Below are positions 42,582-50,220 of a stretch of 64,000 bases of DNA, in pieces. Position 1 is the first letter of the stretch. Each line of letters begins with the position of its first letter. The notes under the pieces were generated by a model. The model was not told the origin of the DNA. It did no database searches and saw only the letters and a list, made by a program, of their open reading frames with translations. The DNA comes from an uncultured Bacteroidaceae bacterium. GTDB taxonomy: Bacteria > Bacteroidota > Bacteroidia > Bacteroidales > Bacteroidaceae. A program made the position numbers and the translations under genes. The stretch lies in contig CAJOLZ010000017.1 of assembly GCA_905235575.1 (NCBI GenBank), forward strand, positions 1 through 64,000, written 5' to 3'.

Positions 42582-43181
42582 ATGGGAAAGAAAGTGCTCT
42601 ATCTTCATGGCTTTGCTTCAGCTGGGAGCAGTGGTACGGCGACACAGATGCGCAGTCATCTCTATCCGTTTGGTGTCTCTGTGCTAAGCCCTGACATTCC
42701 CGTCTCGCCGCTTCAGGCAGTTCCTTTCATACATTCGTTGGTCGAGACTGAGGCTCCAGACTTGATTGTAGGAACCAGTATGGGGGCGATGTATGCTGAG
42801 CAGGTTTATGGAGTGCAGAGAATTCTCGTGAATCCTTCGTTCTGTATGTCTCGCTTGTTGACTTTCGGTGGAATGGGGCGTCAGGAGTTTCGGAACAAAC
42901 GTCAAGACGGTGCTCGTGATTTCAAAATAGACCGTCAGATGATACAGGAATTCCGTCAGGTGGAGGCTAAGTCCTTCTCTGGTGTGACTGAGGGCGAAAG
43001 GAATATCGTTTATGGACTTTTCGGAACACTTGACCGCAGGGTGAACTGTCAACCTGATTTCAAGAAGCACTATGGCTCGCAGCATCTCGTCCTCTTCGAA
43101 GGTGAGCATTATCTCAATGGGCACATCTTGGGGCAAGTGGTCATGCCGCTGGTTGAAAAGCTACTTTGTATATCAAAATAA
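42582..43181 (+). CDS. YqiA/YcfP-like alpha/beta-hydrolase esterase
   Basis: A 199-aa protein beginning MGKKVLYLHGFASAGSSGTA, the oxyanion-loop signature of the YqiA/UPF0227 family. The nucleophile elbow is VGTSMGAMYAE, and the late GEHYLNG may supply the His. These small esterases act on short acyl esters in vitro and have no known physiological substrate. It starts 9 bp after the CotH-like gene and ends 34 bp before ffh, so it may be cotranscribed with either. Confidence 0.8.
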   Translation: MGKKVLYLHGFASAGSSGTATQMRSHLYPFGVSVLSPDIPVSPLQAVPFIHSLVETEAPDLIVGTSMGAMYAEQVYGVQRILVNPSFCMSRLLTFGGMGRQEFRNKRQDGARDFKIDRQMIQEFRQVEAKSFSGVTEGERNIVYGLFGTLDRRVNCQPDFKKHYGSQHLVLFEGEHYLNGHILGQVVMPLVEKLLCISK

Positions 43182-43215
43182 ATTTGTTAGAAATATAAGT
43201 TTGTAAGTTAAAAAT

Positions 43216-44553
43216 ATGTTTGAGAATCTGAGTGAACGCCTCGAACGGTCTTTTAAGATACTGAAAGGCGAGGGTAAGATAACCGAGATAAACGTGGCGG
43301 AGACGTTGAAGGATGTCCGCCGTGCTCTGCTCGATGCCGATGTCAATTACAAGGTGGCAAAGAGCTTCACCGATACCGTGAAGCAGAAAGCCCTGGGACA
43401 GAATGTGCTCACAGCCGTGAAACCGCAGCAGTTGATGGTAAAGATTGTGCACGACGAACTTGCACAGTTGATGGGCGGTGATACCGAGGAGATGAAGCTG
43501 AAGGGCCATCCCGCCATTATCATGATGGCTGGTCTCAACGGAGCCGGAAAGACCACGATGAGCGCCAAGCTGGCCAAGATGCTCAAGGAAAAGAAGCACA
43601 TGAATCCGCTTCTTGCAGCCTGCGATACATTCCGTCCTGCAGCCATGGAGCAGCTGCGCGTGCTGGGTGAGCAGATAGGAGTTCCCGTATACATGGAACT
43701 GGGAGCCACCGACCCCGTCACCGTCGCACTCAATGCCATTCGCGAGGCCAAGGCCAAAGCCAACGACATCCTAATTGTCGACACCGCCGGCCGACAGGCT
43801 ATCGACGAGGAACTGATGCAGCAGATACAGAACATTCGCGACGCCGTAAACCCCGACGAGATTCTCTTCGTCGTGGATGCCATGACAGGTCAGGATGCTG
43901 TCAACACTGCCAAGGAATTCAACGAGCGTCTCGACTATACAGGCGTCATCCTGACGAAGCTCGACGGCGATACGCGCGGAGGCGCTGCGCTGAGCATCCG
44001 CACCGTTGTCGACAAGCCCATCAAGTTTGTCGGTACGGGCGAGAAGATGGAAGCCATCGACGTATTCCATCCCAGCCGCATGGCCGACCGCATTCTTGGC
44101 ATGGGCGACATCGTTTCGCTTGTTGAGCGCGCTCAGGAACAATATGATGAAGCTGAAGCTCGACGGTTGCAAAAGAAGATTCAGAAGAATCAGTTTGACT
44201 TCAATGACTTCTATTCCCAGATACAGCAAATTAAGAAGATGGGAAACTTGAAGGACCTTGCCAGTATGATTCCGGGTGTAGGAAAGGCGTTGAAGGATGT
44301 TGATATTGATGACAATGCCTTCAAAAATATCGAGGCCATCATCCAGAGCATGACTCCCAAGGAGCGTCAGCAGCCCGACCTTCTCAACACCAGTCGTCGT
44401 ATGCGAATAGCCAAAGGTTCTGGTACGAACATTCAAGAAGTAAACCGCTTGATAAAGCAGTTCGACCAGACGCGCAAGATGATGAAGATGGTCACTGGCA
44501 ACAAAGCTACGCAGATGGCAAACATGATGAAGGGACGGATGCCGAAGATGTGA
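43216..44553 (+). CDS. ffh: Signal recognition particle protein Ffh (SRP54)
   Basis: A 445-aa GTPase that binds signal sequences with 4.5S RNA and targets membrane proteins to FtsY. The N domain (FENLSERLERSFKILKGEGKI, NVAETLKDVRRALLDADVNY) is followed by the G domain with P-loop GLNGAGKTTMSAKLA, DTFRPAAMEQLRVL, VDTAGRQAID and TKLDGDTRGGAALS. The Met-rich M domain at the end (KMMKMVTGNKATQMANMMKG) binds signal peptides. A weak TAAATTTG (43179-43186) lies upstream without a -33 box. Confidence 0.97.
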   Translation: MFENLSERLERSFKILKGEGKITEINVAETLKDVRRALLDADVNYKVAKSFTDTVKQKALGQNVLTAVKPQQLMVKIVHDELAQLMGGDTEEMKLKGHPAIIMMAGLNGAGKTTMSAKLAKMLKEKKHMNPLLAACDTFRPAAMEQLRVLGEQIGVPVYMELGATDPVTVALNAIREAKAKANDILIVDTAGRQAIDEELMQQIQNIRDAVNPDEILFVVDAMTGQDAVNTAKEFNERLDYTGVILTKLDGDTRGGAALSIRTVVDKPIKFVGTGEKMEAIDVFHPSRMADRILGMGDIVSLVERAQEQYDEAEARRLQKKIQKNQFDFNDFYSQIQQIKKMGNLKDLASMIPGVGKALKDVDIDDNAFKNIEAIIQSMTPKERQQPDLLNTSRRMRIAKGSGTNIQEVNRLIKQFDQTRKMMKMVTGNKATQMANMMKGRMPKM

Positions 44554-44610
44554 TTTTCATTTGAAGAGATAAAAAGTACTCCTATTACGAAATGATACAA
44601 TAAATCAATT

Positions 44611-45483
44611 ATGACACTAATCGATGGAAAGGCAACAGCCGCAGAAATAAAAGCTGAGATAAAGTCAAAGGTTGAGCAGATGGTGGCTCAGGGGCAGAAG
44701 CGTCCTCATTTGGCTGCAATACTTGTAGGACACGATGGCGGAAGCGAGACCTACGTGAAGAATAAGGTAATTGCATGCGAGGCTTGTGGCTTTCAGAGCA
44801 CCCTGCTCCGTTTTGAGGACGACATTACGGAAGAACAACTCCTTGCTGAGGTTGACAAGCTGAACAATGACGACAGTGTTGACGGCTTCATTGTACAGCT
44901 TCCCCTGCCGCGTCACATCAACGAACAGCATGTAATAGAGGCCATTGATTATCGCAAGGACGTGGATGGCTTCCATCCCATCAACGTGGGTCGCATGGCC
45001 ATTGGACTTCCCTGTTTCATCAGTGCTACGCCCAAAGGTATTCTGGAACTGCTGAGACGTTATGACATTCCCACAAGCGGCAAACACTGCGTCATACTGG
45101 GTCGCAGCAACATCGTGGGTAAGCCTATGGCACAGCTGATGATGCAGAAACAATATGGCGACAGCACTGTTACTGTTTGTCACAGTCGCAGTAAGACGTT
45201 GAAAGAGGAGTGTCGACGCGCCGATATCATTATCGCAGCCATCGGACAGCCGGGATTCGTTACGGCCGACATGGTGAAACCCGGTGCCGTCATTGTCGAT
45301 GTCGGCACCACACGTGTGCCCGATGCCAGTCGCAAGAGTGGTTTCCGTCTCTCGGGCGATGTCGATTTCGATGCCGTAGCTCCGCTTTGCAGCTACATAA
45401 CGCCTGTCCCCGGAGGTGTTGGACCCATGACCATCTGTATGTTGATGCAGAATACGCTCGACGCCGCCCAAGGGTTGTATTAA
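44611..45483 (+). CDS. folD: Bifunctional methylenetetrahydrofolate dehydrogenase/cyclohydrolase
   Basis: A 290-aa cytoplasmic enzyme that interconverts 5,10-methylene-THF and 10-formyl-THF with NADP. The catalytic Lys lies in [16 protein letters not shown], the folate-site motif is [13 protein letters not shown], the second motif is [13 protein letters not shown], and the nucleotide site is [17 protein letters not shown]. The C-terminal [10 protein letters not shown] is also a FolD signature. It lies 57 bp downstream of ffh and is probably cotranscribed. With glyA in this window it covers one-carbon flow from serine. Confidence 0.97.
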   Translation: MTLIDGKATAAEIKAEIKSKVEQMVAQGQKRPHLAAILVGHDGGSETYVKNKVIACEACGFQSTLLRFEDDITEEQLLAEVDKLNNDDSVDGFIVQLPLPRHINEQHVIEAIDYRKDVDGFHPINVGRMAIGLPCFISATPKGILELLRRYDIPTSGKHCVILGRSNIVGKPMAQLMMQKQYGDSTVTVCHSRSKTLKEECRRADIIIAAIGQPGFVTADMVKPGAVIVDVGTTRVPDASRKSGFRLSGDVDFDAVAPLCSYITPVPGGVGPMTICMLMQNTLDAAQGLY

Positions 45484-45532
45484 CCCGATATGGGATTATT
45501 CACGTCCCGAAGCGAAATTTTTTGGTCATTTC

Positions 45533-45564
45533 CTTGGTCATGTCCGCGGAATGCTCTATCTTTG
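45533..45564 (+). promoter_or_regulatory. Promoter of the tRNA-His gene
   Basis: CTTG (45533-45536), 20 bp, TATCTTTG (45557-45564), followed by CACTCGCAAA exactly as at the tRNA-Lys pair. A TTTGGTCAT motif upstream is also shared with the tRNA-Lys promoter. Confidence 0.7.
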
Positions 45565-45606
45565 CACTCGCAAATCGGGATGGTGATTCCGATACCATAT
45601 TTAGAT

Positions 45607-45681
45607 GGTGACTATAGTTCAGTTGGTTAGAGCGTCAGATTGTGGTTCTGAATGTCGTGGGTTCGAGTCCCACTAGTCACC
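45607..45681 (+). tRNA. tRNA-His (GTG)
   Basis: A 75-nt cloverleaf including the His-specific G at -1 (45607) facing C73 (45681). Acceptor GTGACTA/TAGTCAC, anticodon loop TTGTGGT (GTG), T stem GTGGG/CCCAC. Confidence 0.97.
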
Positions 45682-45696
45682 CCCCTCCCTTCCCCA

Positions 45697-45742
45697 GAAT
45701 CCCCGTATGGAACATTTGTCCCTGCGGGGATTCGCTTTTTAT
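45697..45742 (+). terminator. Intrinsic terminator of tRNA-His
   Basis: GAATCCCCG (45697-45705) pairs with CGGGGATTC (45725-45733), followed by GCTTTTTAT. It also faces the 3' end of the convergent GT2 gene. Confidence 0.85.
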
Positions 45743-45749
45743 ACGGCTT

Positions 45750-46760
45750 TTATCGATTCATCAATCGCTTGAGAGACACAACGATGCGTCTGACGAGCAG
45801 TGCGGTGTTCCATGTCATTTCGTTCGACATGGCAAGGCGGACGATTTGCGTCCTGCAGTCGCATTCTGCATGCCAGTTGCGTTGCAGTTGCTTCGCTTGG
45901 TTTCTCAGGTCGGTAGAGTGCGCACGGAAAGCGTGCATGGAAAGTTCAAACAGACGTTGGGTGAAGTATTTGTCTACCTCGTGTCCCGTTATCTGATAGT
46001 TTGTGCTGAGATAATGGCTGAGGTCGGTTACCTGTCTGACAAATTCGAACTGCTCCTTGTCGTTGTGGCGTTCCGAAACACTTTTTTTTCCAACGACGTA
46101 GTTCATCGTAATGTCGGGCAGGTAGGCGATTTTTCCGCTGCGTGCCATGGCGAAGGCTATCTGTAGGTCCTCGCATCCAAATGCTTTGTTGCGAAACAGA
46201 TAGGTGTCGGCTTCGTAGGCCCGAAGGAATATCTCTTTGCGAAAGAGTGCCGTGCTGAGCTGTATTACGGGGTGACGTCTTTGTGTTACAATTCGCTGCA
46301 GCAGTTCTTCGCCTGGCGTGAAGGTCTGTATGTGGTCGGAGTCTATCCCGTTGGGGCTTGCGACGTGCGTCTGGGCGTTGTAGTATTGCCATGCCGTGTG
46401 TACAAGTGTCACTTCGGGATGTTCTTCCAGCAGTCGCGATTCTTTTTCCAGCTTCAGTGGGTCGGTCCAGAAATCATCGCCGGCGCAGTCTGTGATATAT
46501 TCGCCTCGGCTCGAAAGCAGGCAGTCGAAATAATTGTCAACGAGGCCTTTGTTGGTTTCGTTGGCAATGATGCGTATGATGTTCGGGTGCTTCTCCGCGT
46601 AGCTCTTGCAGATGTCGAGCGTGTGGTCGGTGGAATGGTCCTCTCCGATGATGATTTCGAAGGGCAGATGGCATTGTTGCATGAGCACTGAGTCGAGTGC
46701 GCGACCGATGCTGTCCTCCTGATTGTAGGTGCAGACGATGACGGAGATGAGGTGTTCCAT
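45750..46760 (-). CDS. Glycosyltransferase family 2, distal gene
   Basis: A 336-aa GT-A-fold enzyme. The N-terminus VIVCTYNQEDSIGRALDSVL is the nucleotide-sugar loop; IIGEDHSTDHTLDI and the metal DxD-like CAGDDFWTD follow. It probably transfers a sugar to a surface glycan. There are no membrane segments. It is 43 bp downstream of another GT2 gene and translated with it. The donor and acceptor are unknown. Confidence 0.88.
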   Translation of the reverse strand: MEHLISVIVCTYNQEDSIGRALDSVLMQQCHLPFEIIIGEDHSTDHTLDICKSYAEKHPNIIRIIANETNKGLVDNYFDCLLSSRGEYITDCAGDDFWTDPLKLEKESRLLEEHPEVTLVHTAWQYYNAQTHVASPNGIDSDHIQTFTPGEELLQRIVTQRRHPVIQLSTALFRKEIFLRAYEADTYLFRNKAFGCEDLQIAFAMARSGKIAYLPDITMNYVVGKKSVSERHNDKEQFEFVRQVTDLSHYLSTNYQITGHEVDKYFTQRLFELSMHAFRAHSTDLRNQAKQLQRNWHAECDCRTQIVRLAMSNEMTWNTALLVRRIVVSLKRLMNR

Positions 46761-46803
46761 TTCTTTTGTTTCTTAGTTTCAGGCTTCCGTACTGGTGTTT
46801 CGC

Positions 46804-47775
46804 CTACCTTTCCCGTTTCATCCAGGGGAGTATGCGTAGCAGGATTGCGCGTCCCCAGGCGTGATTTGTCAGCCGTCTGAACCATTCGTATTTGGCTGTG
46901 TATCCGCGGTGGGGCAGTGGAAACAGCCCTTCGGTGCGCAGGGTTTCGATGCAGGTGTCGAGTTCCTGGGGGGAGCGTGTCTGGACGATGATTTGATAGA
47001 TGTGGTCCATTGTCAGCTGCGCCACGCGTCGTTCCATGGCCGTACGTTTCTCCTGTGTCAGGTTTTCGGCCAGACGGTTCAGACGGAGCAGTACGCCGTG
47101 GTGGTCGTCAATCCGTTTGCGTGTCTTCTCGTCCGAGACGCTGGTGGTGATGGAGCCGCTGCGCCTGCGGTAGTGGTAGGCCTGTGCATGGGTGACGATG
47201 ACATGCCCGGCGCGTATCAGCAGCTGAGGCGTGAATTCTTCGTCCTCGTGATAGATGTCGGGCGTGAAGCGAATATCGCCGAGAATCTCCCTTCTGAAGA
47301 GGTATCCGCAGGCCGATGCGTGCAGGTTTTGGCGGCTCATCAGTTCCGCACCGCTGAGCAGGCGTGTCTGTTCCATGCGTAGTCGTTGTGGCGATGTGCG
47401 GTCTGTGAGGTCGAACATCAGCATGTCGGCTTCCTCATGTTTGCGCAGGAGTCGGAGGCAATGGTCGTAAGGCGTCTTCAGAAGATAGTCGTCGGTGTCG
47501 GCAAACTGGATGTATAGGCCGCTTGCAGCTTCGATGCCCCTGTTGCGGGCGCGGCTGAGTCCGCCATGGTCCTGTCGGATATATTCCACCTCGTTTCCGT
47601 AGCGCAGGAGTGTATCGCTCGGGCTGTGCTCCGAACCGTCGTCCACGACGATTATCTCGCGCTCCTGTCGTGTGAGGGAGAGCGAACGGATGCTCTCGAT
47701 GCATTCGTGCAACATCGGGAGGGGAATGTCGTAATACGTCAGGACAAAACTGACGAGTGGTTTCCGCGGTTCCAT
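46804..47775 (-). CDS. Glycosyltransferase family 2, proximal gene
   Basis: A 323-aa GT-A enzyme. VSFVLTYYDIPLPMLHECIE, IIVVDDGSEHSP, GLSRARNRGIEAASGLYIQF and ADTDDYLLK form the catalytic GT2 core, with the DxD as DTDD; YHEDEEFTPQLL (the ED motif) lies further on. The start is MEPRKPL at 47775, or MQTMEPR three codons earlier. A frame 68 codons longer runs through the promoter and repeat R8 and is not supported. The -7 element ends 10 bp before the ATG, so the leader is minimal. It forms an operon with the next GT2 gene, likely for capsule, O-antigen or protein glycosylation. Confidence 0.88.
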   Translation of the reverse strand: MEPRKPLVSFVLTYYDIPLPMLHECIESIRSLSLTRQEREIIVVDDGSEHSPSDTLLRYGNEVEYIRQDHGGLSRARNRGIEAASGLYIQFADTDDYLLKTPYDHCLRLLRKHEEADMLMFDLTDRTSPQRLRMEQTRLLSGAELMSRQNLHASACGYLFRREILGDIRFTPDIYHEDEEFTPQLLIRAGHVIVTHAQAYHYRRRSGSITTSVSDEKTRKRIDDHHGVLLRLNRLAENLTQEKRTAMERRVAQLTMDHIYQIIVQTRSPQELDTCIETLRTEGLFPLPHRGYTAKYEWFRRLTNHAWGRAILLRILPWMKRER

Positions 47776-47785
47776 TGTCTGCATG

Positions 47786-47817
47786 CAAAGGTAGCGTAAA
47801 AATGCGAAACGTCCAAA
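47786..47817 (-). promoter_or_regulatory. Promoter of the GT2 operon
   Basis: On the minus strand TTTG (47814-47817), 20 bp, TACCTTTG (47786-47793). Confidence 0.72.
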
Positions 47818-47861
47818 TTCCTCCCCTCGGTAATTGGATTTTGGGGGCAGCGGGCTGCGCG

Positions 47862-47930
47862 AAAAAACGCACCACGCTGCGTCGGGCGTCGCACCACGTT
47901 GCGCAGGCTGTCGCACCACGTTGCGTTTTC
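47862..47930 (+). repeat. 22-bp-period palindromic repeat array R8 (3 units)
   Basis: Cores start at 47869, 47891 and 47913, with left end GAAAAAACGCACC and right end GTTGCGTTTTC. It lies between the GT2 promoter and the terminator of the GGGtGRT gene, two co-directional units. Confidence 0.92.
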
Positions 47931-47978
47931 GCTCCCTCCACGGTACATCTTCAGAGCCTCTTTCTTCGTGTGGATACA

Positions 47979-48015
47979 AAAAAACTCCCTGCCGGTTGTG
48001 GCAGGGAGTTTTTCG
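47979..48015 (-). terminator. Intrinsic terminator of the GGGtGRT-protein operon
   Basis: AAACTCCCTGCC (47982-47993) pairs with GGCAGGGAGTTT (48000-48011) around a 6-nt loop, flanked by A- and T-runs on both sides. It lies 22 bp past the stop at 48038. Confidence 0.88.
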
Positions 48016-48037
48016 TTTATTCAGAATGGGGATTCGC

Positions 48038-49057
48038 TTACTTGTGATTCAGTGCGAGGTCCACGTTTACGGCGCATGCTACGGAGCATCCAACCATGGG
48101 GTTGTTGCCGATTCCCAGGAAGCCCATCATCTCCACGTGTGCGGGCACCGAGCTGGAGCCTGCAAACTGAGCGTCGGAGTGCATACGGCCCAGTGTGTCG
48201 GTCATACCGTACGAAGCAGGTCCGGCAGCCATGTTGTCGGGGTGCAGGGTACGGCCTGTGCCACCACCGCTGGCCACGCTGAAGTATGCCTTGCCGGCGC
48301 GGATGCGCTCTTTCTTATAGGTACCTGCCACGGGGTGCTGGAAGCGTGTGGGGTTGGTGGAGTTTCCGGTGATGCTCACGTCAACATCTTCCTTCCACAG
48401 GATGGCAACGCCCTCGCGCACGTCATCGGCACCATAGCAGTTGACGGCTGCACGCGGTCCCTTCGAGTAGGGGATGGTCTTCACCACTTTCAGTTCGCCG
48501 GTGTAGTAGTCGAACTTCGTCTGTACGTAGGTGAAGCCGTTGATGCGGCTGATGATCATGGCAGCGTCCTTGCCGAGGCCGTTCAGGATGCAGCGCAGGG
48601 GCTTGTCGGCTGGTCTCGACTTGTTGGCCATCTGAGCAATCTTGATGGCGCCTTCGGCAGCTGCGAACGACTCGTGTCCGGCCAGGAAGGCGAAGCACTT
48701 TGTCTCGGGGCTGAGCAGACGTGCGGCCAGTTCGCCGTGTCCGATACCCACCTTGCGGTCGTCGGCCACAGAACCGGGGATGCAGAAGCTCTGCAGACCC
48801 TCGCCGATGTATTCGGCAGCCTTCACAGCGTCGGGCGCCTTCTCCTTGAGAGCGATGGCGGTGCCCACCACGTAGGCCCACTTTGCGTTCTCGAAGCAAA
48901 TCATCTGTGTCTCTTCACAGGTCAGGTAGGGGTCGAGCCCGGCGTCCTCGCAAATCTGGTTGGCTTCCTCAATGGAGGCTATGCCGTGTGCATTCAGGCA
49001 GGCAAGAATCTGCTTGATGCGACGGTCTTGTGATTCGAATTTTACTTCACGTATCAT
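48038..49057 (-). CDS. GGGtGRT protein (conserved, uncharacterised)
   Basis: A 339-aa protein named for its invariant motif, seen here as VASGGGTGRTLHPDNMAAGP. Other conserved stretches are YLTCEETQMICFENAKWAYV, IPGSVADDRKVGIGHGELA, AGHESFAAAEGAIKIA and GMTDTLGRMHSDAQFAGSSS. Several Cys and His residues could bind metal. No export signal. No biochemical function is established for the family as far as I recall. It follows a NifU-like scaffold gene by 41 bp, and this pairing is common in anaerobes, which suggests a role with iron-sulfur clusters. Confidence 0.88.
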   Translation of the reverse strand: MIREVKFESQDRRIKQILACLNAHGIASIEEANQICEDAGLDPYLTCEETQMICFENAKWAYVVGTAIALKEKAPDAVKAAEYIGEGLQSFCIPGSVADDRKVGIGHGELAARLLSPETKCFAFLAGHESFAAAEGAIKIAQMANKSRPADKPLRCILNGLGKDAAMIISRINGFTYVQTKFDYYTGELKVVKTIPYSKGPRAAVNCYGADDVREGVAILWKEDVDVSITGNSTNPTRFQHPVAGTYKKERIRAGKAYFSVASGGGTGRTLHPDNMAAGPASYGMTDTLGRMHSDAQFAGSSSVPAHVEMMGFLGIGNNPMVGCSVACAVNVDLALNHK

Positions 49058-49098
49058 ATTCTTTTACTTTATTCGGTTATTGGGGAAACTGTGGGATA

Positions 49099-49773
49099 TT
49101 ATTCTTTGCGGGGGTCGATGGCCTTCACTGCGCCGTCCTCGGGCTTCGTGCGACCGTATGTGCCTGTAACGCTCTTGAGTGCCTCGTCGGCGGGAACGCC
49201 TTTCTTCACGGCATCCAGGAACTTACCCATGTGTACGAACTCGTATCCGCAGGCCTGGTCGTCCTCGTCGAGGTACATCTTGGTGATGTATCCCTCGGTG
49301 AGCTGCAGGTAGCGTGTGCCCTTCACCTTGGTTCCGTAGAGAGTACCGGTCTGGCTGATGAGGCCCTTGCCCAGGTCTTCCAGTCCGGCGCCAATCATCA
49401 GACCGCCCTCCGAGAAGGCGCTCTGTGTGCGTCCGTAGACGATCTGCAGGAAGAGCTCGCGCATGGCGGTGTTGATGGCGTCGCACACCAGGTCGGTGTT
49501 CAGTGCCTCCAGGATGGTCTTGCCCGGCAGAATCTCACTTGCCATGGCAGCCGAGTGTGTCATACCCGAGCAGCCGATGGTCTCGATGAGGCATTCTTCG
49601 ATGATGCCGTCTTTCACGTTGAGCGTCAGCTTGCAGGCACCCTGCTGGGGGGCACACCATCCCACACCGTGGGTCAGTCCGCTGATGTCCTTGATTTCCT
49701 TTGCCTGAATCCATTTTCCTTCCTCGGGAATAGGAGCAGGGCCATGATTGGGGCCTTTGGCCACGCAACACAT
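49099..49773 (-). CDS. NifU/IscU-like iron-sulfur cluster scaffold protein
   Basis: A 224-aa protein with an IscU-type core. The likely cluster ligands are Cys40 in GWCAPQQGACKL, then IGCSGMTHSAAMASEIL (Cys, Ser, His region), and an N-terminal MCCVAKG with two adjacent Cys. The arrangement departs from classical IscU (no LPPVK), so it may be a specialised scaffold. It is the first gene of an operon with the GGGtGRT gene and has its own promoter. Confidence 0.82.
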   Translation of the reverse strand: MCCVAKGPNHGPAPIPEEGKWIQAKEIKDISGLTHGVGWCAPQQGACKLTLNVKDGIIEECLIETIGCSGMTHSAAMASEILPGKTILEALNTDLVCDAINTAMRELFLQIVYGRTQSAFSEGGLMIGAGLEDLGKGLISQTGTLYGTKVKGTRYLQLTEGYITKMYLDEDDQACGYEFVHMGKFLDAVKKGVPADEALKSVTGTYGRTKPEDGAVKAIDPRKE

Positions 49774-49856
49774 GTTCTGTTACTTCTTTTGAATAGACCA
49801 TAATGCTTTTAAGTTGTTTTTTGTATGTATTTATATAAGGTATTTCAAAACCGATG

Positions 49857-49887
49857 CAAATATAACTAAAATTGGGTATATGACAAA
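49857..49887 (-). promoter_or_regulatory. Promoter of the scaffold-GGGtGRT operon
   Basis: On the minus strand TTTG (49884-49887), 19 bp, TATATTTG (49857-49864). The leader is about 80 nt. Confidence 0.72.
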
Positions 49888-49939
49888 TCATTTTGCAAGG
49901 TTTTTTCGGCTGTGCAGGAAATTTCTGGCATAGTGAGAG

Positions 49940-50029
49940 GAAAACACACCACGCTTTGTTGCCTGTCGCACCACGTTGCGACGCCCTGCGCACCACGTTG
50001 CGACGCCCTGCGCACCACGGTGCGTTTTC
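49940..50029 (+). repeat. 22-bp-period palindromic repeat array R9 (4 units)
   Basis: Cores start at 49946 (degenerate ACACCACGCTTT), 49968, 49990 and 50012. Left end GAAAACACACC, right end GGTGCGTTTTC. Units 2 and 3, with their spacers, are identical, a sign of recent unit duplication. It lies in the 447-bp gap between the divergent scaffold and gyrA promoters. Confidence 0.93.
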
Positions 50030-50133
50030 GGTCGCTCCACGGTGCATGTTGCAGCGCGCCCTCCGCAGCCTTGTCATTTTGCCTCTGTGTGCGGCTCTCA
50101 AACGGCTTCGGAACGTAAAAATATGTCTCCAGA

Positions 50134-50165
50134 TTTGCACATCTCGCGAAATATCGCTATCTTTG
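50134..50165 (+). promoter_or_regulatory. gyrA promoter
   Basis: TTTG (50134-50137), 20 bp, TATCTTTG (50158-50165). The leader is about 50 nt. Confidence 0.78.
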
Positions 50166-50220
50166 TACCAAAATAAGGCTCTGCGGAGCTCTGAGGAAAA
50201 GTAATACTAAACATTTAATA

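Noticed and set aside
47776..47979. N-terminal extension of the proximal GT2 through repeat R8
   Set aside because: It covers the promoter and the array, and the GT2 fold begins at once after MEPRK.
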